Shown: one piece after another, positions 34,654 through 43,513 of the stretch | How positions within the stretch are numbered: position 1 is the first letter of the stretch | Layout: each line of letters opens with the position of its first letter | Origin: Brevibacterium spongiae | GTDB lineage: Bacteria; Actinomycetota; Actinomycetes; Actinomycetales; Brevibacteriaceae | Assembly: GCF_026168515.1 (NCBI RefSeq) | Contig: NZ_CP093443.1 | Location: 3,348,001-3,412,000, forward strand | Direction of reading: 5' to 3' | DNA: 64,000 nt | Translations under genes and position numbers: made by a program | Notes under the pieces: model-generated | Seen by the model: only the letters and a program-made list of their open reading frames with translations | Database searches by the model: none | Told to the model about the DNA's origin: nothing

Positions 34654-35565
34654 ATGAAGAATCGCTTCGTCAAAGACAACGGACTGACCATGCGGATGGG
34701 ATGGACGATCTTCCTCAACGGGCTCATCTATGTCATCCTCATCCTCGCGATCTGGTGGATGTTCGGTCAGAGCATCCCCGGCGTGATCTTCGCCGTCGTC
34801 GTCAGTGCCGGCGCATTCTTCTTCCAGTGGTACTTCTCCGACAAGATCGCCATGCGGGCGATGGGCGGCAGGGAGGTCTCCCCCGAGGAGGCTCCCGAGC
34901 TGCACACGATCATCGACCGACTCTGCCAGCTCGCGGACTCGACGAAGCCGCGCGTGGCCGTATCGAATTCCTCGATCCCCAACGCCTTCGCCACCGGCCG
35001 CTCCCCCGAACGCTCCGTGGTGTGCGTGACCCGCGGACTGCTGGAGAAGCTCGATCGTGATGAGGTCGAAGTCGTCCTCGCCCACGAGCTCTCCCACGTC
35101 GCTCACCGCGATGTCACGGTGATGACCGTTGCCGGTGTCACCGGTGTCGTCGCCGCGCTCATGATGCGCGCCGGCTACTACATGAGCTTCGGACGGTCGA
35201 ACAACAATAACAATGGCGTCCCGATCCAGCTGCTCTTCATCCTCGTCGGAGCCGTCGTCTACGGCCTGTCGTTCGTCCTCATCCGGGCGCTGTCGCGCTA
35301 CCGTGAGCTCGCCGCCGACCGCGCCGCAGCCATCCTCACCGGTGCTCCCTCGACGTTGGCCTCGGCACTGACGAAGCTCAGCGGAGACATGGCCAAGATC
35401 CCGGAGAAGGACCTGCGCTCATCCGCCTCGGCGAACCATCTGGCTCTCATCCCGGCCATCAGCGGCAAGGCCGCCTTCGGTCAGCTCTTCTCCACCCACC
35501 CCTCGCTCGAGAAGCGCCTGGAACAGCTGGCGAAGATCTCCGCTCAGCTCTCCCGCCCCGAGTGA
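34654..35565 (+). CDS. htpX: HtpX-like M48 membrane metalloprotease
   Basis: The 303-residue protease has two N-terminal membrane helices (about 17-37 and 42-60), the zinc site HELSHVAHRD (HExxH near 147), another hydrophobic pair (about 160-178 and 190-213), and the third ligand Glu in YRELAADRAAA. HtpX degrades misfolded membrane proteins. Its place inside the psp operon matches the PspA-PspAA-HtpX-PspAB arrangement. GAGAGG precedes the ATG. Confidence 0.94.
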   Translation: MKNRFVKDNGLTMRMGWTIFLNGLIYVILILAIWWMFGQSIPGVIFAVVVSAGAFFFQWYFSDKIAMRAMGGREVSPEEAPELHTIIDRLCQLADSTKPRVAVSNSSIPNAFATGRSPERSVVCVTRGLLEKLDRDEVEVVLAHELSHVAHRDVTVMTVAGVTGVVAALMMRAGYYMSFGRSNNNNNGVPIQLLFILVGAVVYGLSFVLIRALSRYRELAADRAAAILTGAPSTLASALTKLSGDMAKIPEKDLRSSASANHLALIPAISGKAAFGQLFSTHPSLEKRLEQLAKISAQLSRPE

Positions 35566-35613
35566 CATCTCGCCGCCTCACCAGCGACCACACCACCCCC
35601 GACTAGGAGTTTC

Positions 35614-36216
35614 ATGGGTTTCTTCGACGCACTGCTCGGCAGGACCAAACCGAAGCGCGCCAATCTCGACGATCTCTTCGCCCTGCCGCCGGCAGCTCTG
35701 ACGCTGCAGGCGGCCACCGGCTTCACCCCGACCGGTGTCGGTGCCGTCGCCTTCCGTCAGGTCGAGGGCGCGGCATTCCAGTCCGCGGAGTCCGAGAGCG
35801 TCGCCCTCATCGGCTCCGATCCGGCCGCCTCGGTGAGGCAGGAGAACGACGGCTTTGGGTTCACGTGGCAGGTCGTTGCCGATGAGAACGCCGAGGTGGT
35901 CAACCTCGTGACGAACATCCACGCCGTGAACTCGGCGCTGGTCAGTCAGGGCTTCGACACGATGCTGCTGTGCACCACCGTGTACTTCGTCCACCCCGAC
36001 GGTCGTCGCATGGCTCTGGTGTACCAGTACAAGCGCGGCACCTTCTATCCCTTCGTGCAATCGGGTCCGAAGCAGCGGGACAATCCGTTGGAGATCCAGG
36101 TCAAGGGCGTCCTCTCCGGCGAGCTGCCTTTCGAAGAGGACACGTCGAACTGGTCGGCCCTGTGGGACGCACCCGGCATGAACGACACCCCAGGAGCACC
36201 TGAGCTGAGTACCTGA
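35614..36216 (+). CDS. pspAB: PspA-associated protein PspAB
   Basis: A 200-residue protein starting MGFFDALLGRTKPKRANLDD, followed by a compact alpha/beta domain (VVNLVTNIHAVNSALVSQGFD; MALVYQYKRGTFYPFVQ). This is PspAB, which accompanies HtpX and PspAA in actinobacterial psp operons and whose biochemical role is unknown. TAGGAG lies upstream. It ends the operon before a terminator. Confidence 0.88.
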   Translation: MGFFDALLGRTKPKRANLDDLFALPPAALTLQAATGFTPTGVGAVAFRQVEGAAFQSAESESVALIGSDPAASVRQENDGFGFTWQVVADENAEVVNLVTNIHAVNSALVSQGFDTMLLCTTVYFVHPDGRRMALVYQYKRGTFYPFVQSGPKQRDNPLEIQVKGVLSGELPFEEDTSNWSALWDAPGMNDTPGAPELST

Positions 36217-36256
36217 GTTGCACGGCTGAGCCGCAGCAGCCGCATTCACCAGGCAT

Positions 36257-36296
36257 ACAGATGGAGGGCGTCCCTGCGGGGACGCCCTCCATCTGT
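36257..36296. terminator. Bidirectional terminator, psp operon / S4 gene
   Basis: An 18-bp perfect stem (core GGAGGGCGTCCC) with a TGCG loop lies between the convergent pspAB and S4-domain genes. Confidence 0.85.
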
Positions 36297-36311
36297 GTAT
36301 GAAGTTGAGAG

Positions 36312-36530
36312 TCAGGCTTGCTCGAGTGCCACCTCGATGGCTTCACCGAGTGCCTCGACTCGGTCGCCGGGCCGGATCGTCGCACCTCGGCGGGTCTCGA
36401 CCTCACCGTTGACGGTGACCTCACCGTCGGCGATCATGTCCTTGGCCATGGCTCCGTGCTCGGCGACACCGTGGAGTTTGAGCAGCTGACCGAGCTTGAT
36501 CGACTCGCCGCGGATCTCGATCGTCTCCAT
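36312..36530 (-). CDS. S4 domain RNA-binding protein (YbcJ-like)
   Basis: A 72-residue stand-alone S4 domain: METIEIRGESIKLGQLLKL, then KDMIADGEVTVNGEVETRRG, the S4 fold that binds structured RNA. YbcJ and related small S4 proteins are linked to ribosomes or tRNA; the target here is unknown. It overlaps the upstream gene by one base (TGATG), so the two are coupled. Confidence 0.9.
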   Translation of the reverse strand: METIEIRGESIKLGQLLKLHGVAEHGAMAKDMIADGEVTVNGEVETRRGATIRPGDRVEALGEAIEVALEQA

Positions 36531-37351
36531 CAGAAGAGATCTCCGAATCCGTCGAAGAGGCCTCCGCCGTCACCGCCGTCGCCTCCGAAGAGGCCACCGC
36601 CGTCACCGCCGCCCATGTCTCCGCCCATATCGCCGCCGGCGTCACCCATGTCGCCTCCGTAAGCACCGTCCCAGCCGCCGCCCATTCCGCCGAACATCAT
36701 GGCACCCATGAGGACGCCGGGCAGCAGTCCGGAGCCGGCATAGGAGTTGAAGTAGCCGCGGTTGTATTCGGCGTAGGCCGGTCCGGCCTCCCAGTAGGCG
36801 CGACGAGTGTGTCCGTCACCGGTGACCACCTTGCGCACCATCGGATCGGCACCCACGGCCACACGTTCGGCGTCGGCGGCGCACACAGGCACAGGGCGCA
36901 GCTGGCCGCCGGCCGGGGCCCAGTCGATGTCCTCGACGGACGGGCCGTGCTGCGGGTTGAAGAAGCAGGGCGGACGACGCACCGGCAGGGGTTTGCCTTC
37001 GACCCGGGCACGTACGCACTTCGCGGCATAACGGCCGTCTTCGAGCGCCTCGGTGACGTGGCGGATATCGGTGGGTTCGTCCACCTTCTCCAGCGTCTCC
37101 TTGGCGATGTCGTAGGAATCCAGCGCCTGCTTGTAGTCCTGCGCACCGCCGGTGTCGAGATCGACTCCTGCAGTGATGACGTCGAGTTCGGCGACCTCTT
37201 CGCCGAACGAGGTGACGTCTTCCTCTGCAGTCTTCTTCACCTGCTCGAGCTCAGCGGCGTGCAGCTCCCGCTGACGCGCCTTCTCCTTGCGGTGGCCGAT
37301 GAAGAATACCGCTCCGAGAACCACGAGCAGCAATAGGAATACCGTACTCAC
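36530..37351 (-). CDS. Membrane-anchored hypothetical protein with Gly-rich tail
   Basis: A 273-residue protein with one N-terminal membrane helix (about 3-19) and a charged coiled coil (20-110). A central region carries two lone Cys (RPPCFFNPQHGPS; PVPVCAADAERV) and AEYNRGYFNSYAG. The tail is ~65 residues of Gly, Asp, Met and Phe. The layout recalls actinobacterial conserved hypothetical membrane proteins. No function is known. Confidence 0.75.
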   Translation of the reverse strand: MSTVFLLLLVVLGAVFFIGHRKEKARQRELHAAELEQVKKTAEEDVTSFGEEVAELDVITAGVDLDTGGAQDYKQALDSYDIAKETLEKVDEPTDIRHVTEALEDGRYAAKCVRARVEGKPLPVRRPPCFFNPQHGPSVEDIDWAPAGGQLRPVPVCAADAERVAVGADPMVRKVVTGDGHTRRAYWEAGPAYAEYNRGYFNSYAGSGLLPGVLMGAMMFGGMGGGWDGAYGGDMGDAGGDMGGDMGGGDGGGLFGGDGGDGGGLFDGFGDLF

Positions 37352-37453
37352 GATCTATGCCTCCCCGGCTGTCTTTGTCCTTGAACAGTATGCCCGACGA
37401 ATCTGACAGACGTCTGAGCCTGTGCCTCACATCCGCTCAGTCCCGGCCGCCTC

Positions 37454-38203
37454 TCAGACCAGCCCGACGATGCCTTTGACCAGCGCGGCGGCTCCCCCGC
37501 CGAAGGCGAGGACGAGCATCCCGATCCGTGCGATCGAGGTGTCGACACGCCGCGACAGCACGTCACCGCCGACCAGTCCTGCCACGAGGACGAGTCCGAG
37601 TCCGATCCACGTTCCCATCGTCAGATCTGGCCAGACCCCGCCGTGGACGATCACCTTCGCCACCACCGCCGAGGCGGTCCCGACGACGAGGAACGGCTGC
37701 AGAGTGGCCGCGAACGACCTCTGCTCCCAGTTCGTCAGCACCGCATAGGCGCTCACCGCAGGTCCACCGGCTCCCGCAGCCGCCGACATTGCTCCGGACA
37801 GTATTCCGGTTCCCATCCGGGTGCCCAGGTTCGCCGGAATCCGACGGCCCAGCCTGCCCAGCGTCAGGGAACTGATGAGGGAGACGATGATGAGCAGGCC
37901 GATGAGGATCTGCAGCGGAGCGGTCGGCAGAGCCGAGGCGATGAGCGCTCCCGGGATCGTCCCGATCACCGCGCCGAGGGCCAGGTGACGGAACGACGGC
38001 CATTCCACCTCGGCGAAGGTGCGGGCGAAGACGGAGAACGACGCGACGATCCCACAGATGTTGACGAGGATGATGCCGCTGAACGGGTCGAGGAGGAGGA
38101 CGAGGAACGGGCCGCTGACCAGGCCGAATCCCATTCCGGTGACCCGTTGGGACAAGGCGCCGAGGAACACTGCGAAGAGGATGAGCACGACGACGGGTTC
38201 CAC
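37454..38203 (-). CDS. TauE/SafE family membrane permease
   Basis: A 249-residue protein of about eight membrane segments with the TauE/SafE (DUF81) repeats: the first half begins VVVLILFAVFLGALSQRVTGMGFG and the second has GILSGAMSAAAGAGGPAVSAY. The family exports sulfite or organosulfonates or imports related anions; the substrate here is unknown. The GTG at 38203 is chosen because TAGACT sits 7 nt upstream and the longer ORF lacks a ribosome site and has a non-membrane N terminus. It is divergent from the DUF1707 gene, 76 bp away. Confidence 0.85.
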   Translation of the reverse strand: MEPVVVLILFAVFLGALSQRVTGMGFGLVSGPFLVLLLDPFSGIILVNICGIVASFSVFARTFAEVEWPSFRHLALGAVIGTIPGALIASALPTAPLQILIGLLIIVSLISSLTLGRLGRRIPANLGTRMGTGILSGAMSAAAGAGGPAVSAYAVLTNWEQRSFAATLQPFLVVGTASAVVAKVIVHGGVWPDLTMGTWIGLGLVLVAGLVGGDVLSRRVDTSIARIGMLVLAFGGGAAALVKGIVGLV

Positions 38204-38279
38204 CTGGCCGAGTCTAGTGCAGGGCTCTTGCCGCTCTTTGCCAGCCTGCGCGCGGCTGCGCGGGGTTAGAGTATTCATC
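38204..38279. promoter_or_regulatory. Back-to-back leaderless promoters
   Basis: On the minus strand TAGACT precedes the tauE GTG by 7 nt. On the plus strand TAGAGT (38267-38272) precedes the DUF1707 ATG by 7 nt. The two promoters share 76 bp. Confidence 0.55.
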
Positions 38280-39047
38280 ATGAACGCCAGTCCCCTCTGG
38301 TCGCGGTTCAGCGCAGATCCGCGATCGTATGGGCAGGTCCGAGCCTCTGATGCCGATCGCGCGGTCGTCAGTGATGTCCTCTCGGAGGGTTACGCCCTCG
38401 GTCAGCTCGACGTGGAGGAGTTCGATGAACGCACCGAGGCGGCTGCGAAGATCAAAACGCTAGGAGAAGTCCCAGAGCTGATCGAGGACCTCGTCCTCTC
38501 CGATGCCGCCGAGACCGAGCCCGGCCAGCTCGACGATGCGGGGCGCGCGCAGGCTCTGGCTCGCCTGGAGGCCGATCGGGTGCCGATCACGCCGGAGCAG
38601 ATCGATGCGGCGGCGCAGAAGTACTACCGGGATCGGGTGCGCAGGTCTCTGCTCGGAGCCGTCGCGGGCCCGGCCGGGATCGTCCTGGCGATCTGGGCGA
38701 TCTCGTCGATCGCCTCTGGCCAGTTCATCTTCTTCTGGCCGATCTTCGTCATCCTGCCCATGCTCTTCGGAGGCCTGCGCCGGATTGCGAACAAGGACGA
38801 GATCATCCGCAATCGCAGACGTGAGCTCACGCGTCGAGCTCGGGCCCACCTCGGCGATGCCGAGGCCAAACGACAGCTCGAACAGGGTGAGGATCCCCCG
38901 CGAGATTACGAAGCCGACTTCGGTACGGGGCTGCAGCCGCCGCATCCGTCCCACCCGCCGTACTCCCCCGGGCAGATCTCACGTCGGGATGATCGGCACC
39001 GGCGCCGGGACGGCCGTCGTCATCGTCGCGACAATCCCTGGGACTGA
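38280..39047 (+). CDS. DUF1707 domain membrane protein
   Basis: A 255-residue protein with the N-terminal DUF1707 domain (VRASDADRAVVSDVLSEGYA then GQLDVEEFDERTEAA, about 17-65), two membrane helices (about 125-165, AIWAISSIASGQFIFFWPIF) and a basic C-terminal tail rich in Arg, His and Pro. DUF1707 is an actinobacterial module found with membrane or stress proteins. The ATG is probably leaderless. The stop lies in a 19-bp tandem repeat shared with the convergent gene. Confidence 0.88.
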   Translation: MNASPLWSRFSADPRSYGQVRASDADRAVVSDVLSEGYALGQLDVEEFDERTEAAAKIKTLGEVPELIEDLVLSDAAETEPGQLDDAGRAQALARLEADRVPITPEQIDAAAQKYYRDRVRRSLLGAVAGPAGIVLAIWAISSIASGQFIFFWPIFVILPMLFGGLRRIANKDEIIRNRRRELTRRARAHLGDAEAKRQLEQGEDPPRDYEADFGTGLQPPHPSHPPYSPGQISRRDDRHRRRDGRRHRRDNPWD

Positions 39048-39100
39048 GGGTTCGGCTCAGCTCTGAGAGATCGGCTCAGCTCTGAGGGTTCGGCTCAGTT
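39044..39100. repeat. Three 19-bp tandem repeats joining two gene ends
   Basis: Units start at 39044, 39063 and 39082 and read CTGAGGGTTCGGCTCAGCT with one to two changes. Each holds CTGAG and CTCAG as inverted arms, so TGA occurs on both strands. The first unit carries the DUF1707 stop (39045-39047), the third the NTF2-like stop (39095-39097, minus strand). Confidence 0.9.
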
Positions 39101-39478
39101 CTGGAAGACCCGGATCTGCCCGAACTCCTGAGCCTTGTGAGTGGTGAACCACATGGTGTGCGAGAAATGCCGCAGGTCGTCACCGTCGGCTTCGGCCTGC
39201 CAGTAACCCCAAGCGGCTGCGGCCTTGCCGTGAGTGATCGCCGCTTCGAGGTGACCTACTTCAGGCGAATGCGCGGACAGCTCCAACAGGACGTCGACGA
39301 CGGCTTCCCGACCGGTGTGGGTCTCGACTCCCGCCGGGCGGACGATCTGGAGGACGCAGTCCTCGGCGACCGCCTCGGCGAGGGCTCCCCTGTCACCTTC
39401 GAACAGGTGCTCCTCGAATTCGGCGACGAAGACGTTCTTCGGGCTGTTTCCGCAGGCATCGGTGCCGGTGAAAGTCAT
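39095..39478 (-). CDS. NTF2-like / SnoaL-fold protein
   Basis: A 127-residue protein with the NTF2-like alpha+beta fold: FEEHLFEGDRGALAEAVAED at the N terminus, then REAVVDVLLELSAH, then AAAWGYWQAEADGDDLRHFSHTMWF. Members range from isomerases to stress proteins; the role here is unknown. It is convergent with the DUF1707 gene, with repeats between. Confidence 0.8.
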   Translation of the reverse strand: MTFTGTDACGNSPKNVFVAEFEEHLFEGDRGALAEAVAEDCVLQIVRPAGVETHTGREAVVDVLLELSAHSPEVGHLEAAITHGKAAAAWGYWQAEADGDDLRHFSHTMWFTTHKAQEFGQIRVFQN

Positions 39479-39526
39479 GGGTCCAGCCTAAGCGGGAAGA
39501 GGCGGGGTCACAATGCCCCGAGCATG

Positions 39527-39568
39527 AAAACGGCCGTGCCGGCACCCTCGCGGGCACCGGCACGGCCG
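39527..39568 (-). terminator. Terminator after groEL
   Basis: On the minus strand, CGGCCGTGCCGG and CCGGCACGGCCG form a 12-bp stem extended by an inner helix, then TTTTC. It begins 19 bp past the groEL stop. Confidence 0.85.
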
Positions 39569-39586
39569 ATCGAACAGCAGGGGCTA

Positions 39587-41233
<1,647 letters not shown>

Positions 41234-41383
41234 TTAGATCCTCCCTGATGGAGTGGAGTGGGTATCCAGAGCAGTCATCAGCGCCCGCGACGGCAGAGAG
41301 TGTGTCCGCATGTTCCATTCCACATATGGACCACGCTCTCGAGACAACTGGTGGGAACCCATCGGTTTTCACCAGTACTAGAT

Positions 41384-41410
41384 TTAGCACTCTCCCCATG
41401 CGAGTGCAAA
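41384..41410 (-). promoter_or_regulatory. CIRCE operator with embedded promoter
   Basis: TTAGCACTC-N9-GAGTGCAAA matches the CIRCE consensus with one change in the second arm. On the minus strand TTGCAC and TAAATC, 17 bp apart, form a promoter overlapping the operator, the layout expected for HrcA repression of groEL. Confidence 0.88.
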
Positions 41411-41706
41411 TATTGGCCGTCTGCGGTCATGGGCGTCCGTGGGCGCGAAACGCGAATACTCGGGGCCGCTCGGGAGTCGGCTGGCGGGTTCGGCTCAGCG
41501 CGAAACAGTGCCTGGGGCGCGTGCCGGGGCGAGCGGCGAGTCCCGCGGCGGGGCAACGCGGCGGTTCCCGCGGCCGGGCAACGCGGCGGTTCCCGCGGCC
41601 GGGGCCAGCGGCGCGCACCGCGACGCACACAAGTCAGTGCTGTCGCCCGACACGATCCCCTCCGAACCGACCCAGGCAGCGTTCTCCACGGCAGACCATC
41701 CGCTTA

Positions 41707-41753
41707 CGGCTCACCTTCTTCCGAAATCCATACAGAAGAAAGTGGGCTTTCCG
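41707..41753. repeat. Diverged copy of the 2316-2362 inverted repeat
   Basis: The order CGGCTCAC..TTCCG.AAT.CA.AC.GAAGAA.GTG.GC is shared with 2318-2360, and similarity continues about 25 bp further. Its arms are less perfect (GGCTCACCTTCTTC against GAAGAAAGTGGGC). Confidence 0.65.
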
Positions 41754-41782
41754 GAGCAAAGCGGGCCGCTCCCGGAGAACTG

Positions 41783-41815
41783 AAAAGCGCCGGGCAGTTG
41801 CCTGCTCGGCGCTTT
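41783..41815 (-). terminator. Terminator after the cold-shock gene
   Basis: AAAGCGCCGRGCAG arms (one G-U) around TTGC or GCAA are followed on the minus strand by TTTTC. It lies about 97 bp past the csp stop. Confidence 0.75.
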
Positions 41816-41911
41816 CCCCACGCACAACAGCGCCGGTCGACCGGATGGCCGTTCGGACACCGCCGTGCAGCGGATCAGAAATCTGTAAAACTGTGCTGTC
41901 AGCAGCCAGTC

Positions 41912-42115
41912 TCAGAGGAGGGTGACGGACTCCGCCTGAGGACCCTTTTGTCCTTCTCCAACTTCGAACTGAACCTGCTGGCCCTCTTCGAGAGAGCGGT
42001 AGCCGTCCATCTGGATTGCGCTCCAGTGAACGAACACGTCCTGGTTGTCGCCTTCGAGGGTGATGAATCCATAGCCCTTTTCAGCGTTGAACCACTTGAC
42101 GGTACCTTGTGCCAT
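41912..42115 (-). CDS. Cold-shock protein CspA-like
   Basis: The 67-residue single cold-shock domain begins [18 protein letters not shown] with RNP-1 (KGYGFI) and RNP-2 (VFVHWSAI). It is an RNA chaperone of the CspA type. GGAGAAGTA precedes the ATG. The upstream 280 bp are gene-free and A/T-richer near 42340-42370, consistent with a long cold-shock leader RNA, although no promoter is certain. Confidence 0.95.
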   Translation of the reverse strand: MAQGTVKWFNAEKGYGFITLEGDNQDVFVHWSAIQMDGYRSLEEGQQVQFEVGEGQKGPQAESVTLL

Positions 42116-42396
42116 TACTTCTCCATACAGTGCAGTGCCATTGAAATCCCGCATTTCAGCCGCGACCTGGCGACCGCATCTGGAATGCGGAAGCTAGTAA
42201 AACTCAACTGACCCCGCGATTTCTCTCATTGACCTCGGGAGAATAATCTCGGTGAAGCACGAATAGAACACAAGGTGCTGTGCTTGCCTAGCTGATGCAA
42301 CTCTACCGCAGGCACACACTGCGCCCCGGGCCTCTCGACACTGTTATAAATTCGTTACTTTAGGGTTTTCGCCCTGTTCACAACTGTCGCCCCGGA

Positions 42397-42960
42397 TCAC
42401 TCCGAGCCTTCGCCTCCGCTGGGCTCAGGTCCCCGGTCGGCGATGTCCGAGCAGATGACGACCGTGACATCGGCTTCGAAGTCCGTCGATGCCTCCGTGG
42501 CCGAAATGCCGAGCGATTCGGCAACGAGCTTCGCCTGCGAGGCGTTCTCCTCGCCGTTGTAGTACACGGTCGAATCGGTGAGGTTCGTCGAGTAGTTGCC
42601 GACCTGCCCGAGCTTCCAGCCCTTCTCGTCGACCGCTTCGGAGAACTTCTTCGCAGCACCCGAGACGCCGGAGCCGTTGAGGACGTCGACGGTGAGCGAG
42701 TCATCAGCGACGCTGACTTCGCTCTCGCTCGGCGAGGGTTCGGCCGAAGCCGATTCCGAAGCCGGCGGATCGGCGACCTTCGATTCGGGGTTGCCCATCG
42801 ACGAGACGATGATGTTGATGGCGGCCACGACGAGCAGGACCGCGACCAGGGCGAGCACGATGACCAGCGAGATGGCACCGATGTTCGACGACGCTGCGGA
42901 TTCCTGTCGATGGGCACCGCTGCGCCGGCCGGGCTCGATCTCGTCGAATTCGTCGGTCAT
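42397..42960 (-). CDS. LytR C-terminal domain protein
   Basis: A 187-residue protein with a cytoplasmic N terminus, one membrane helix (about 28-53, ISLVIVLALVAVLLVVAAIN), a Ser/Pro/Glu linker and an extracytoplasmic LytR_C domain (about 88-175; LTVDVLNGSGVSGAAKKFSE). LytR_C domains occur with cell-wall glycopolymer ligases or alone. It starts 2 bp after the DUF3263 gene, so the two form an operon. Confidence 0.9.
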   Translation of the reverse strand: MTDEFDEIEPGRRSGAHRQESAASSNIGAISLVIVLALVAVLLVVAAINIIVSSMGNPESKVADPPASESASAEPSPSESEVSVADDSLTVDVLNGSGVSGAAKKFSEAVDEKGWKLGQVGNYSTNLTDSTVYYNGEENASQAKLVAESLGISATEASTDFEADVTVVICSDIADRGPEPSGGEGSE

Positions 42961-42962
42961 GT

Positions 42963-43229
42963 CTACCTCGAGACGCGGGCTTGGGCGCGTTCGCTCTGCC
43001 GCGTGCTGCGGATCCGGCGAAGGCGCTTGACCAGCATGGGGTCGCTGGCCAGAGCTGCAGGGTTGTCGAGAAGCGAGTTGAGGATCTGGAAGTAGCTGGT
43101 GGCGGACATGTCGAAGCGCTCACGAATCGCGTGATCCTTGGCTCCGCCGTATTTCCACCACCGCCGCTCGAACTCCAAAACGGCCACCTCGAGCTCGCTC
43201 AGTTCTGAGGTGTCGTTGTTCGGCGGCAT
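42963..43229 (-). CDS. DUF3263 family protein
   Basis: An 88-residue protein with the DUF3263 core: ELEVAVLEFERRWWKYGGAK, then IRERFDMSATSYFQILNSLL, a helix-turn-helix-like small domain conserved in actinobacteria, with a basic C terminus (RRIRSTRQSERAQARVSR). It may bind DNA. It is cotranscribed with the LytR_C gene; this pairing is common in the phylum. GAAGGAG lies upstream. Confidence 0.9.
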   Translation of the reverse strand: MPPNNDTSELSELEVAVLEFERRWWKYGGAKDHAIRERFDMSATSYFQILNSLLDNPAALASDPMLVKRLRRIRSTRQSERAQARVSR

Positions 43230-43513
43230 AGAGGGTGTGCTCCTTCGAGAGGTGTCTGTGCTTCTATATTATCGCCCGAGCGACGGGACCGAAATTTCCG
43301 GCGCGCCGCCGTCGGCTGTGAGCTCGCCCCCAACCGCCGGAGACGGCGTCACCCCGCCGCAGGAAATCTGTTCGAAGACCTCCGCGACGGGGTGACGATC
43401 AGGACCATCGCCGAGGTGGCGCTGCCTCGGCGAACCCGGCTGACCTGATCTCGGGGATCGGATCAACCGCGCGTTCGACGTAAGGTCAGGACCGCCTCGG
43501 CGAGGGTGCATGA
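43230..43513. other. Intergenic region DUF3263 / aldehyde dehydrogenase
   Basis: The region contains an A/T-rich -10-like stretch near 43263-43272 for the DUF3263 operon, a hairpin CGCCGAGG/CCTCGGCG at 43409-43432 and a CCTCGGCGAGG 11-mer at 43495-43505. There is no gene. Confidence 0.5.

Larger units (their letters stand above)
41411..41911. other. Intergenic region groEL / csp
   Basis: The 500-bp gap holds two exact 25-bp tandem units (41551-41575, 41576-41600; core GCGGTTCCCGCGG) with a partial copy before them, the diverged inverted repeat at 41707-41760, and the csp terminator at 41783-41815. I see no gene. Confidence 0.6.

Noticed and set aside
38204..38281. Longer TauE start at 38281
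   Set aside because: It would overlap the divergent DUF1707 start, adds a non-membrane Arg-rich stretch and lacks a ribosome site.
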